This document shows, one piece after another, positions 1-14,366 of a stretch of DNA of 64,000 nt; within the stretch, counting starts at the first letter, position 1, and each line of letters begins with the position of its first letter. Position numbers and translations under genes: made by a program. The DNA comes from Epiperipatus broadwayi. Lineage: Eukaryota; Onychophora; Udeonychophora; Euonychophora; Peripatidae. The notes under the pieces were generated by a model. It was not told the origin of the DNA and did no database searches. It saw nothing but the letters and a program-made list of their open reading frames with translations. The DNA lies in NCBI GenBank assembly GCA_028023455.1, contig JAQFVV010012507.1, positions 2,770,901-2,834,900 on the forward strand, given 5' to 3'.

Positions 1-1262
1 TTCCTTTTTTTCTTCATAAATTCTCTAGTCTCAGTAGAAATTTTATTGGTCAATTGCTGCTTTTTTCTACCAGCTATCTTTGTTGCAGTTTTTAAAAGTG
101 TATCACTTATTTTCCTATTAATGTCATTCAAATCTGAATCATGTTCAAAATCTACTAATACTTGAAACCGATTTGTAAGTTCTAATTTAAATTCATTAGA
201 ATGTTTCTGATGATTAGGAATATCAACTGTAAATATTGTTTTTCTTAATAATTTTTGTCTCTTTAGTTTTGCATTAACATGTATCTTACATCTTACTAAT
301 CGATGATCACTTCCTGTGTTAAATTTATTAAGAACATTACAATCTTGAAATATGTATTTTCATTTAGTCAAAATATAATCCAATTCTGCCATACCTTCAT
401 TGTGATGCTTCCATGTCCATTTCCTTTTAATATTTTTCTCAAAAAAAGAATTCATAATATAAAGTTTTTCTTTTTCTGCAAACTCCACAAGTCTATGTCC
501 GCTCTCATTTCTATTACCCTAACCAAAATTACCTATAACATTTTCATCTTTCATTTGTTTATCAATTTTAGCATTAAAGTGTCCCATAACAATTTTAAAA
601 TATTGTTTACTCTGATCAAAAGCCTTTTGTACATCCATATAAAAATCTTCTATAACTTCATCACTATGAGAACTTGTTGGGGCATAAACCTGAATTATCT
701 GCATTTGGTGTCTGCTATTAAGTTGTAAAACAAATCTTGCCACTCTCTCTGATACACTATCAATCTCCACAATGTTATTCTTCCATTTTTTATTTACAAT
801 GAATCCTACTCCACTTGTATTTTTAATATTTGTGCCTTTATAGTAAAGTATATGTCCACTTTTTAAATCAATTGTTTTTTCACCTTTTCTTCAAACTTCA
901 CAAAGTCCAATAATGTCCCATTTAATATAAGACAGTTTTTCTTCTAACTCTTGCAATCTTCCTTCACTTGAAAGTGATCTGCAGTTATAAGTACTTAAAT
1001 AAAAAGTTGTCATCAATTGGCAGCCTGAGTCCGCAATCAGCGGATTCTTAGCACCCTCCACCTTCGGCCACCAACTGCTGCCATGGTTGGTGACTTTACA
1101 GCCTCCTGGGAATAAGGGCCATGATTTATTTTTGTCAGTCATGATTGTATATATTGAAAAAATATTCTTAAACTTGGAGGTATAAAGCCAATAAATCACC
1201 ACACTGGCTAAGGTGTGTTGGTGAGCAGCCCATCCATGTTTGTATACTATATGAATAATCAC
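1..1262 (-). pseudogene. RTE endonuclease domain with three nonsense codons
   Basis: The endonuclease nicks target DNA so that the retrotransposon can prime reverse transcription. Read from 1262 downward, one frame stays open to base 1 except for TGA at 891-893, TAG at 519-521 and TGA at 360-362; I see no frameshift. Recognisable blocks in order are LSTYNCRSL (about 1010), GLCEV just before the first stop (the Glu is the usual metal ligand), SGVGFIVNKKWKNN, QVYAPTSSHSDE, VMGHFNAK and GSDHRLVR (His pair at 300-311). The fourth block should contain a catalytic Asp (GDFN); here it is His, codon 579-581. Both the nonsense codons and this substitution predict a dead enzyme. The TGA at 891 fits decay of a CGA Arg codon. 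Start choice is uncertain: ATG at 1262 or the internal one at 1142 are both in frame. Confidence 0.85.
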
Positions 1263-1370
1263 ATAGTAATAACAGCTGCAACAACAAGAACGTATGGAGT
1301 GGACATTAGGAATTTGCTCTGCTCAGTTCCTTTAAGGCCCCCAAGAGGAATCAAAGGGTCTCCTTTCAGT
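1..1370 (-). mobile_element. RTE-type LINE, 5' part, running off the left edge
   Basis: Minus-strand non-LTR retrotransposon of the RTE type. It contains a short leader, a start region near 1262-1140 and an apurinic-type endonuclease domain. The reverse transcriptase would lie beyond base 1, so only the first third is in the window. The 5' limit is an estimate: recognisable leader sequence, including a C-rich patch near 1338-1350, fades at about 1370 into plain AT-rich DNA. A much older relative of the same region lies at 60430-63120, where short blocks match in the same order. Base composition around 1020-1120 is clearly less AT-rich than the neighbourhood, as expected for a recent insertion. 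Confidence 0.85.
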
Positions 1371-2892
1371 TAATAGCAAACTTTCAGTTAATAGAAAGTT
1401 CAGTTTCTTTAGTGTTTCCATCCAGATAATTTTGTCAAGGTAGTTTTAAATCACTCTATTATACTGAGCTTTAAAGAAAATGTAAAGAAAATTAATTTTT
1501 AAATTTTCAAATATGAGTTTTAAATTAAACAAAACAATAAAAAGATGTCTTGAGGAATGAATAGAAGAATGAAGTCAGGTGTCAGTCTCACATTATTTGT
1601 CACATGTCTATTTTACCTGATTGTTTTCTAACTTTTTAACCTATAACCTCTTTTCTAATTTCACATTATTGCTCTATTTTTTACTAGGGAAGGTTGTTAA
1701 TCAAAAATTATCTAATTAATATTCAATTTTGCAATAAATCAATTATTTTAGATATTTGAAATTAATTAAAAACACTTAATGGTTGCAAACAAAAATAACC
1801 AATTAAACTATGCCAGGATAAAATTCAAAATATTACATAGTTAAAATTTATAGTACATTTTAATAAAACAAATAATACAATTTAATATAATTATTTATTA
1901 CTCTTTAAATTTAGACAATTCTCAGAATAAGTTTTAAATTGTTTTTAAGAATATTTTACAGATAAATAGTATTAAATAAATATAATATTTATTCATTTAT
2001 TTAGTCACTATTTTAAAATTGTAACTTTAATTACTAGCTTTATTAAATTATTTTCTAATTAAATTAGTCTAAAATATTTAATTATTATATTATATGCTAA
2101 CATTAAAATGAATTAGAATATTATAATCTTAGTTTTATGTACCCGCAAATCAAAATATAGGGTTTGAACCTGGATTATTAAGTTTAAAAATCAATACAAA
2201 GTTTTTAAACATTTTTTACAATTAAATTAAAATTAAATTAGCATTATTAACTTTAAATTGCACTGGTCATCATTGACATTACCAGCTACTTAAATATTTA
2301 AAATTTTTAGCAGGATAAATAAATACCTATTTAAGTTAAAACTCTTATTATTTAAGCTATGTAAACTTGTTTTACAGTGATATAACAGAAAAAGTACTGA
2401 TATCGCAACTCTAACATAAAATTATGGAATTATAAAGTATTGCCAGCAATTTATTCACAACAAAATTAAACTATATAATTTTTTTAAGTGTTTTGACATA
2501 CAATTTGACTTAACATTTAGCTCCTACCAATGTTAAAGGTTATAATATAAATGTAATGACAAATATATTAATTAAATACGCTTGTGTCTAAAGAAAAAAG
2601 AAACTGATAGCAACTTTTTTTAAAGATTTGCTAATGTTTTTTTATTCATGATTGTAATTTTTTAACTTATTGTTATTTTTTATTATTTAACACAATGGGA
2701 GAGTGATGAATTTGAGAGCTACATTTTATAGGATTAAAGTTTACTTTGTTATTTCTAGCACTCAAACATTGTATGATCTTTCACACCTCTATTATTTTTA
2801 TAATTTATTATTTATGTATTTACTGAAATAATACTACAATTGGCAGATACTGTAGAGGGTGATTTTGTTTAGTTGTATATTTGTATGCAATC

Positions 2893-2914
2893 ATATATAT
2901 ATATATATATATAT

Positions 2915-2960
<46 letters not shown>
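2893..2960. repeat. (TA)n microsatellite
   Basis: Alternating TA dinucleotides over about 68 bp with a single TTG interruption near 2917-2920. Such tracts are prone to length change and cruciform extrusion. Confidence 0.95.
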
Positions 2961-2962
<2 letters not shown>

Positions 2963-3065
2963 TTTATACCTATACAATATATTTGAAAGTCACATATGTG
3001 TAATGTTTTTTGTTTCTTTTTTTTTTTGTTTGATTGTTTTATAGTTGTAGTGTTTCTATATTATT

Positions 3066-3068
<3 letters not shown>

Positions 3069-3125
<57 letters not shown>
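3069..3125. repeat. (TA)n microsatellite
   Basis: Uninterrupted TA dinucleotides over about 57 bp, about 110 bp from the previous array. Confidence 0.95.
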
Positions 3126-3127
<2 letters not shown>

Positions 3128-5202
3128 TTATTTTATTACAATTTCATTATAAAGAAAAAACAAACAAAAGGAGAGTGTATGAATAAATAAGAATTAAGAT
3201 AGCTAAATCAAAATTCATTTCATATGTAAGAGTTGATTAAAATGTAAAAAAAAAAAAATCCTATAATGATGCAAGTAATAATTATTTATATATAATGCAG
3301 TACTGTATAAAATAATTCTTAGAATGAAGCATCACTAACTACTTTTTGTAAGAATAATAAAGATTATTTAAAAAAAAAAAAAAACATTGAGAAAATTTTT
3401 CTCCAAAATTAGTTATTAATTAAAATTACCAAAAAAGTTTTTTTATATATACGGTGTTATTTTTTATTTTTTTATAAAAATCAAATTTTGAATAAAAAAT
3501 TATTTTTAAAATCTAACGTTGTTATAATGTGTTGTTCAAATGTTTTTATCAAATAAAAAATCTGTGTGAAATAAAACGTTTTTATTAATAAATATCAAAC
3601 TCATAAAAATAAATTTGCAAGAAAATGAATTTTGCTTTTTTTAAATTTCTACAACTTTTTATATGCATATACAATCCGCATTTTTCTGCTGACCACTCTG
3701 ATGAATTACAATTTTCTGCACATCACATGTTAAATGAAATCATTTTTAAAAAAAGAAAAAGCTTATGCCGTAAAATGAATTTTATTCATTTATTTTTGTT
3801 ATATATCTATAATTATACATGGGTGAAAATTTTGCATTTCTTGGCCATTATTCCATATTTTGACCCATATGCTTTAGTGCATAGATCGCTAACCTGGTCT
3901 CTACCGCCCTCTATTTGACGTTGTAAAGTTGTCATATGGACTGTATTTTTCAGATCTTAAAATAAATACTATAGATTATTAAAGATGCGTAACAGACGTT
4001 TAAATTTGTTTGCAGAATTATTTCTGCCTTAAATAATTTTTTTCAAGTTCAATGTAAACATTTTAATCTTTCAAACTGATTTAAATTTGTTACTTACTTT
4101 GTATTATTATATATCTATTAATATGTTATTATAAATCCTTTTTTTGTGTTTTTATTTCCATAAACAATAAAATAAGTTATTAGGGCATAGTTGGGCAGTA
4201 GGGAAATTATACTCTTAACAAGAGTACAAATATGGGTGATTTAGTCCAATGATCGAATGGCAGATTTTGAATTTCAAGAACCATGGATCACTTTTGGTGC
4301 TCGAACTACTTACGAATTTTCAGAGCAATAAAGCTATTCGATTATTATCAATCCATATTTTTAAAATTAATCTTGACATTGATATTGTAATTCATTTTCC
4401 AGATTTTGCTCCGTTGTTGACGCTCAAATTATTTGTAAATAAATTTTAATTTTGAAAACTAAACTTCACAGATGGTTATAGATCTAAAGTAATTTATTAT
4501 CTGGAAAAAAAATAGTAATTTGGGAGATATTTTTCCCTGTCACGTATTTTTTGTGCGAAAAGTGACTCAGGGTTTTCATCATATTTTGCTAGCTCTAAGA
4601 AATGAGGATCAAATTGTCTAAATCTTTTTAGAAACTTTTTTTTTCAAACTTTATGCTGAAAGGTTTAAAAGAAATGCAACAATTAATATTTTATTAATGT
4701 ATTTAATGTCAATTATTGAAATAGCACTATTTATTAATGTATTTTTTTGTTAAGAATATTTTTATTGAAAAATAATTTATTGTTCTTAGTTATCACTTAG
4801 ACATAAATGAGAGATTTTAATTCATAAGCTACTAACGAATTTAGGCGTAATCTTTTTCATCTTTGAAACATCAGAATTGAACGCACATTAATTTTGAAAT
4901 GGTTCTTATAATTCAATATGGATCCACCTAATAATGGAAGAAAATATCCATGATAAACAAAAAGTCATAATTGAGAGCCTTATTCTAAAAAAAAAAAAAA
5001 AACGAGAAAATAAATATATAATTATAGATTTATATATGTCTGCATGTAATTGTTTAAAAATGACATTGAAATAAGTTTTTTTTTTTTTTTTGCTGCTATA
5101 CAGACTCTATCTAGTTGTACTTTTCATAGTTTAGAACAGTGAAAAAATAGAAAATACACTTACTAGGGTATAATATATATTTATATATGTTTGCATTTAT
5201 TA

Positions 5203-5726
5203 ATTAAAACATTTTTAATAATCTAACAGGTTTGATTTTGTAATAAATAAAATTTGTCTAAAGCTGAGCGCTTTCAATACTGACTAGTATGAAATCATAG
5301 CATTATGTGACGAAATGAAATTGAGATCTAGGTTTAAAATTACTTTTGAATATTAAATAACTAATTATCATAAAATTGAAGTTTTAGGAGTAGATTTATG
5401 TACTAATAATGAAAGTGGCCACTACAAGTACTATTTTTTTTTTTTAGAAAGAGGAATCCTAGACTTCTTTTATTGATGGTGCGATGATCTTTAGTTATTA
5501 ACCAAGCTTCCTTCACCTTTCTCTTTCTGTCATATCTCTTGGAACAAATGATCTCAGCCATAATCTATTATTTAATATTCAAAAATAACTTTGAACCTAG
5601 ATCTCAACTTGCTTCAGTCATATAATGCTATGGTTATCATACTTCTCAGTATTGAAAGCATTCAGCTTTAAATAAAAAAAAATTATTATAAATTCAAACC
5701 ATTTTTTATTTTAAATGTTTTAACAT
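5203..5726. mobile_element. Foldback/MITE-like inverted repeat, ~520 bp
   Basis: Two arms of at least 150 bp are imperfect reverse complements around a centre near 5465. Matching blocks include CTTTCAATACTGA on the left (5271-5283) against TCAGTATTGAAAG on the right (5646-5658), GAGATCTAGGTT against AACCTAGATCTC, and GAATATTAAATAA against TTATTTAATATTC. Outermost matches are TTAAAACATT near 5204 and AATGTTTTAA near 5718. The central ~150 bp is weakly or not paired. There is no open frame for a transposase, so a non-autonomous foldback element is the simplest reading. A target-site duplication could not be fixed by eye. Confidence 0.75.
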
Positions 5727-8700
5727 TTTTGAACTCTTACAATTACTGCAGAAAAACAGGATAAAAAATTTGTTCTAGAATTATTTATTAAAATAATATA
5801 CCAGTGATGAGTAGGATAATATATTAGAATTATAACTGGTTTATATTATACATTTTTTACTATGTACCATGTCCAATGATTCCCAGATTTTAATCATTAG
5901 TTTTAGTATAATCTTTATTGATAAAATATGTGGTTACTAATGTGTACAGGGGGAAGTTGATTTAGCCAACTGATGATTTGATGTAGTTTGAATAAAGAGA
6001 GAATCCAGACTGATAGCTTTCAAGAAAAAACTGATCATTTATAAGTTTATACATCTTGTTTATAACACTCTTGGATCTTGTTTTCCACACTTTCAAACTT
6101 GCTTTTAACACAATAATATTTTATTTTTGACACTTTTATGATCTGATCTTGTTTTAATTACAAGAATTTTAAAGACACTGTAATTATTAAATTGCCTGAA
6201 CTTTTTCTTTACATTCATTGATAAGAGAAAATTTTAACGTAATTGATATAATTTATCAGTTTCTTTTAAAGTTAAATATTTTTAACAAATCTATTATATA
6301 ATATTATTTTATAATATAACATTTAATAATTTTAACATTTCCATATACATATTATTTCAAACTATTTATTCTATTCATGTAATAATTTTTTTAAAATTTC
6401 TGGAAGCTATATTTATGAGCATCCATCACAACTTTGAAAACTGGCTCATAACCATTTCGAAAAACACAATGCCAACACTTAAATGAATAAGACATTATTC
6501 ATTTCAATATATATAGTTACATTGAGGATAGTATTAAAATTACCAAATTAATCTTTTTTGTATTAAATTATATAATATTTGTTTCTTAATCTTTCTCATT
6601 GTTAATAAACTAAATATATATATATGTTCTTATTTCTTATTTATATATATATATATATATATATATGTTCTTATTTCCCATATATATATATTCTTTAATT
6701 AAAGGAATTTTTTTTTCTTTTATATAGAGATTTATATATGCATGTATTATTATTGTTATTGTATAGTTTATAGATAATTAATAATAAGCAGTAGTTAATG
6801 AATATAGTGTTATAAGAAATGATTTTGATATATTATTTTTCTTATTAAATAATTAATATATTCTGTTATTTTGTTTTATTTCTGTAAAATAAAAAATAAA
6901 AAAAAACTGTTAAGAAAGATGTGAAAGGATTAGTAGATAAACTAGGCACACGTGCAAAAGAGTGAAAGAATGAGAACGGCTGTGTAAACACAAAACACTT
7001 ATTTCTAAGGACTGTAGATTACGAACTGTTTTTTTATGTAATCTGCATCTTAGATTATGTCAGAAAAGGAGATGCTTTGATGGAATAAATAATTGTTATT
7101 TTTTTTTTTGTTAATGACTTAAAATCATCTAGGTGAGATTTATTGCAATCTCAAATTACAATTGTTTTGGATAGATTTTTAGTTTCTTTGATCAGAAATT
7201 TGAAATATAAAAACAAGTGAAATAATATTTGAAGGGTCAGTTCAGTTTTTGTTTTGAAGTGAGTGACCTGGCAATATGTAGTTTTTAAAGAAAAAAAAGT
7301 CAGTCGTTAATATTAGTAAGGTCAGTTTTTATTTACTGTTAAAAGAAAGAGATATAATCATTAATAGGCTGTTTTTAAAAAGCATTCAGTTTTAATAATT
7401 TTAAGAAGGAGAATCACTGAAGAAAATGCAGTTTTGGCGGCAATCACTTAACCATTTTAAGAATGGCAATCAGTTAATAATATTACAAATATGCAATTCT
7501 TTTAAACTAAAAGAAATGAGCAGCTAAAGTTAATTTTTTTTTTTTAAAAAACTCAGAAAAAGTTGTTTGATTTTTTTTTTGTTTCTCTCTTTAAAAGTTT
7601 AAAGAAGAAAAATGACTTTTGTTTTAAAGTAAATATAGAATAAGATGTGCATATATATAAAGCAGCTCACAGAAAGATTAATATAAAGAAATGGAACAAA
7701 ATTGAATTTCTTTGAGGAAGTTATTGAAATTCTATAAAACTGGTAATCAGGATGCTGTGTTAAAACCCACTGTTTCTGCTCCTTGAAATCCGACATCTAT
7801 GGGTTACCTCCTAGTCTATCTGTGGACTTACACAAAAGTCCTTTTTAACCAAAGACTGGCCAAATTTAAATCCAGCCACAGATATCATCTGATCATCATC
7901 TTTGAAAAAAGAAGAAACAAAAGGAAAAAGATGTATGAAAGCCATATATATAGCCAAGTTTGATTAAGCTATAAATCTTTTTTTAGAGTTTTTCTCACAT
8001 TTATCTAAAGTGTCTACATTGATTTTTTTTAATGGTAGAAACAAGCAAGACAACCAATTCATATTTATCCAAAAGTATCAACAATATTTTTTTTAAAATG
8101 GTATAAACAAACCAGTTGACCAATTCATATTTATCTTAAAAGTACCAATAAGAACTTTTCTTTTTAAATGGTAGAAATAAGCAAATCAACCTGTTGAAGC
8201 TATACGTGAGGCAAGTGGTCTGAAAATTCAAATCTGAGACATTCATAAGAAGTTAAAATAATCGGGTAACTTTGAACTTTCATTAACAAATCTTTTATTC
8301 TTACTTATTAAAAGTACACTTTAATTTATAAAGTCAAAGCATTTTTTTTCTTCTTTTGATACAGAAAACATTAAGAGTTTGTTCATTGATTATGTTATTC
8401 TTCATAATACATGGCAATACACACACAGTTTAAATTCATTACATATAGTTTTTTTCCATTATTTTGATTTTATTATTATTATTATATATTGTAATATTAA
8501 GATATTTTTTTTTGTTATTATTGTTCAACCTCTCAATATATTTGCTTGATAATGTTTTTTTTATTGTTATTTATTTTGGCTCAAGGTTGCAATAATATTT
8601 TTTATTATTTTATTTTATATATGTGATTTATGTATTAATCCATCATATAGGGGTATACATTTTCAACATATATGTTGACATATTACCGGGTGTGTGCATG

Positions 8701-10235
8701 TATAACTGCTTAAACAAACACATCAAAAGAATAGGTTATGCATAATTAGTTTAAATATAGGAAATTAAAGAGCAGGGCTTAATATATGATTTAAAGTGAG
8801 AAAAACACACACATTACCTAAATGTAAGTTGCTTTTATGACATATAAGTAGTGAAAATTTTGAATGAGCATTTATAGAATTTTTTTTAATGTCATTTTAA
8901 GCCAGCTTATTTTAAAATTATTAAAAGTGATAAACTTGTATATTAATTTTATTTAATTATGCATATATAAAATTTTGTACTTATCCTATATTTAATTAAT
9001 ATAATAATCAAGTCAATTGTACATTTATCAATTTAGTTTATAAAAAAAAAAAGAGGAATAGTATTAATAAATATAATTATATATCTTAATTGGTTTCGAG
9101 TTATTATTATTAAAAATATTGTTATATTTTTCTTGTCTTGATTCTACCATTTTAAATGATCATCATCATCGCTCGCAGATATTAAGAATCACTTGCAAAT
9201 ATTAAGCATCACTCACAAAATGTTAAGCAAGCTAGAATATTGATTTACATTTAAGTATTTGCGGATTAAGCTTGATAATAATCAAGTTTTAATAATTATA
9301 GGTTAATAAAAGAAAGCTAAAATTATGTTGTGCCTATGAGTTTTGATCATCCTGATCAAAGATGGATATCGTATTACTGGTTAAATCACCATTTAAAATA
9401 ATACTGTACAAGAGTTATGATCACCATCATCATTTGATTAAATAATAATCATTCAATCAAACCCAAAGTTAATAGTTAATATGTTTAGTAAATAGGGTTT
9501 ATAGAGAGTTGAATATCATGTGTAGAGATTCGTGATGATCATTCATCATCACTGGTATTATTGAATTCTAGTTTTAACTATAAAAGTACTTGGAATAAAT
9601 AACTATAAACATATATAAATGCTGGTGATTGTTATATTTAAATCCCGGTTTAACATAGGATGATTTTGAGAAAGTGCCTATAAGTTTGTGAAAAATAAAG
9701 TTTGTTGTTGTGAGTTCATTATAAAGCTATGACTGGTATCATCAGCAGCATTATCATCATCATCAGTATATCATGATATTTAAGTAAATTAAGTAACTAG
9801 TTAAATGCATCCACATCAGTAATGGTTTTCACTAGGTGTGTTTGGAAACCATTAGTTAGAATATATTTACATCAGTTCATCAATATACTTAAACTGAGCT
9901 AGTAATGTCTATAAGAGTCTTTGATATATAAATTTTGTGATATTGGGATCTTATGATTTTATTGACATGAGTAAAATATAAGAACATCATTTTTTTTGTT
10001 CATTAGTCATCCAAGTCATGTGTAGTAAAAAATGTACCAAATGGGTTTGAACTCAGTACACTATGCACAGATAATCTTTATCTAGATTTAGAACAATCTA
10101 GTGGTGCTGGTGGGAAAGCACATGTACTTGGCTAAACTGAATAAAGAGTGATTTAATCCCTTTCCAACTTAATAATATTAACTTTATATAATATTTTTGT
10201 GGGTTGTCATAAATAGCACCAGTGTGTGTTCGTGA
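5727..10235. other. AT-rich non-coding DNA with short repeats
   Basis: No gene is supported. Small features include a duplicated TA/GTTCTTATTTC motif at 6614-6692, degenerate repetition of a CAGTT/CAATCACTTAA-type motif at 7230-7530, a ~65-bp tandem repeat at 8023-8192, and scattered ATCATCATC clusters at 9161-9175, 9425-9440 and 9750-9765. A slightly less AT-rich patch at 7690-7900 has no convincing exon borders. Confidence 0.55.
8023..8192. repeat. Tandem repeat, ~65-bp unit, ~2.5 copies
   Basis: Units start with a T run followed by AATGGTAGAAACAAGCAA and continue with CCAATTCATATTTATC. The units begin at about 8023, 8087 and 8159; the third is partial. Copies differ by a few substitutions, so the array is old. 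Confidence 0.75.
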
Positions 10236-10287
10236 GGAATGAGATGGATTCTTGGTTAAAAGGAATGAGATGGATTCTTGGTTAAAA
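10235..10287. repeat. Perfect 26-bp tandem duplication
   Basis: The 26-mer starting GGAATGAGATGG and ending GGTTAAAA occurs at 10236-10261 and again, without a mismatch, at 10262-10287. The perfect identity points to a recent replication-slippage event. Confidence 0.95.
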
Positions 10288-11567
<1,280 letters not shown>

Positions 11568-12788
11568 TTCAAAAAGCCTTTATTGTCTAAAAAGAATACA
11601 TTAATTATGTGCTACAAGTTTTCCAGTTACAACCAGGTTACAATTGTTAATTACAAGAATCAAGATAACATCTTTATATTATATTGTCTTAGTTGAATGT
11701 TACAGAGTGTTCATTATCAAATAAAGTGTTCAGAATATTATAAACAGTTGTATTTAAATAGTTACTAGGTGCACAGATGTTACTGTAGCTATTACTGGAT
11801 AGGGATGGGCTCTGTTTTTTTGCTTTATTTCCTGTTTTATTATTTATTTATTTTGTTTTTTTCCTTGCTGGAGCTCCATATTACTTAGTTATCATTTCCT
11901 TGATTATGTCACAACCTTGCTCTGTGTTTAAGCAGAGACCAGGTAGCTGCATAGATGTCTGGACTTGTTATCAATTTGTCCCGGATTTGTATTTGCAATA
12001 ACTTATGTTCAAAAATTGATGGATGTCGCCTTGTGTTATTTCCAATTAGGAACGTACATCTTGTGCACCATAGTGAATATAGAACAAAAGTTGCTGCCTT
12101 AATCAGTGGTATTGTTTTACTTTGGAAAGCCATCATTACTTGTTCCATTGTGGTTTTATTTTTCCTATATGTGTTGCAAAGTATAACTCTTACTTGTTCC
12201 AGACCTTTGCATTGATACAGTAAGTGCTGGACAGTTTCTTCATTCTGATGGCATAAGCCACATAAAGGATCCAAGTCTCTATGTAGCCTTTTATGGACCA
12301 GAAAGTATGTGGTTGGGAGGGCATCTAAGTTTATTTTAAAAATGAAATTGAAAAATTTTGGTTCTAACTCTCATTTCTTGTATTTTTTTATTAATACTTT
12401 ATTGTTTGTTTTTAATAGTGGTAATATTTCATTGTTGGTGGTATGGTTCTTCATTAGTTCATAGATTTCCCAATATTTATATTTTTCTGTCCATTGGTTG
12501 GGGATTTTTCCTATTGCATTGCAGTGGTATATTGCCGATTGAATGAGTGAGTCTTTTGGGGGTGGTCGATCAGTATGTGTTATTTTAATTAGATGTTTTA
12601 ATTTTGTAAATTGATTAATTAAGGCAATTGTTGTATTTTTTTGTTTTTGTATGTGGAAAATGTTGAGGCTGTATAGGCCAAGGCCATTTTTTATTAGTGG
12701 TCGGCTAAGATTTTTAATTGATATGGCCACTGTTTTCCTGGCCCACATAAGTTTACAGCATATGGAGTTAATTTTCCGGATGAAACCT

Positions 12789-13873
12789 TTAGAAAAAAAC
12801 AATTACTGGCATGTAGTATGTTATTCTCATCATGATTAGCCTGTTGATTATTTGTGTCTTTGCGTATATTGATAGATATGCTTTAGATAATGAATTTGCT
12901 ATTTTTTCAACATCTTCTTTGAGTTTGTTTTGTATGTGACAGCGCATTCCGGTGGTGCCCATAAAAAATGGAAAACCTAGAAAGGGATTTGGTTTTCTCT
13001 GAAATATGGACTCACATGGTTTGCCTGAGAATATATGCCAAGATGCAGATTTTTCTGGATGTATCTTCAGTCCATAATTGGCTGAATATTTTTCCACTAT
13101 CTTGTTCAACCACGGTATCTGCTTTTTAGAAGTTAGAAAGACCGTGACATCATTCATATATGCCAAACATGCTATTTTTTGTGTTGATCCTGGTATCTCT
13201 CTGCCTTCAAAGGATTGATTTATTTCTTTAATTAAGGGGTTAATATAAAAAAATAAAGAGTAGGGCATTTAAAGGTGAACCCTGTGATAGTGACTGGGTG
13301 GGGTAGAATGAGGGAGAATTTTTACCATTAAGTGTTATGTGTAGCTCATGGTTTATTAATAGGTTTGCTATTATATATAGCATGGATCTGGGGATATCCA
13401 TGGTTTCAAGCATCTCTAGCAATACAGATATGTTGACAGTGTCAAAGGCTGATGCTATATCCAGTTGTATGGCCAGAGGGCTATATTTTTTCTTATTTCT
13501 TACAGTTACCATTATAGTTTTGAAAAGTAAAGCTGCTTGTGTAGTTGAAGATTTTTTCTTAGCAAACTGAGTATCCGAGATGGAAGGCATCTAAAATGCC
13601 TCTGTTTTTTTCTTTTATTACCTTTTCCAGTATCTTCATTGGAAGTGGTCCCATGGATATAGGTCTTATGTCTTCAAGTGCATGAATTTTTTTATTCTTT
13701 TTATTGTAAGGTACTATTGCTATGGGGTACCCTCCCTGTACACTCCTAATTTCTTGAGCTATATGGTTTGCCAGATTACAAAAATATTTTGAAGTGAATT
13801 GGCTAAGGTGTTTTAAGACAAAAAGTGGTATTCCTGGGCTTCCAGGGTGACAGTTATTGTTCATTTCATTCAT
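12789..13873 (-). other. ORF2 reverse transcriptase domain
   Basis: Reverse-transcriptase blocks appear in order across three frames: LEDIRPISMGPLPMKILEKV (13873-13559), IQLDIASAFDTVN with the motif-A Asp, QSLSQGSPLNALLF (13590-13240), then AYMNDVTVFL at the catalytic box (YMND at 13160-13149) and LKIHPEKS with PFLGFPF. The catalytic box should end in two Asp residues; here the first is Asn. A frameshift also separates motif B from the catalytic box. Both exclude activity. Confidence 0.85.
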
Positions 13874-14366
13874 TTTTTTAATGAAATCATCTGCTGTGAA
13901 TAGATTTTCATTTTTTGGTGGTCCAAATATGTGAGCTGTCCACTGCCTTGGTGGTGCTGATCACAGTTTGTCTCTAAAATGTTCAAATATAGGCATTATT
14001 ATATTTTGGCCAGCAAATATTCCTCTTTGTGTTTGTATGACCATTGGTACTTTAATTTCAGGTGCACTTCCAAGGGCCTATTTTATGTATTTACATGACC
14101 ATGTATGTTGCTGGGTGATGCATAATTTGCTTTTTTAATTTTAGATAATCTTTTAGGGACTGACAAGCCTTATTATATTCTTGTGTTAAGTTTCTTATAT
14201 AATTTTGGGTGTGATGTGTAGGCGTGATTGCTGTAAGTTTTTCATGTATTTTATCAGCATATTCTAATAGCTTGGATGGTGATGGTCTATTCATTACTAT
14301 GTGGTTTATATTAAAAGACAAAATATTGATAAAAGCTTGGTATTGTTGTATAGGATCTAGTTTTAT

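Larger units (their letters stand above)
1371..5202. other. AT-rich non-coding DNA with two TA microsatellites
   Basis: No gene is supported. The stretch is long runs of A and T with poly-A and poly-T tracts and scattered stops in all frames. (TA)n arrays sit at 2893-2960, interrupted once near 2917-2920, and at 3069-3125. One 97-codon open frame at 3625-3918 on the plus strand has no recognisable domain and low-complexity composition, so I do not call it a gene. Confidence 0.6.

Noticed and set aside
303-728. 141-codon plus-strand frame
   Set aside because: It is the antisense shadow of the RTE endonuclease on the minus strand.
2155-2180. GGTTTGAACCTGGATT resembling a tRNA B box
   Set aside because: No matching A box or cloverleaf could be built around it.
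3625-3918. 97-codon frame
   Set aside because: Hydrophobic AT-driven composition and no similarity that I can recognise.
11955-12839. Plus-strand frames of 62-86 codons
   Set aside because: Antisense shadows of the LINE ORF2 C-terminal region.
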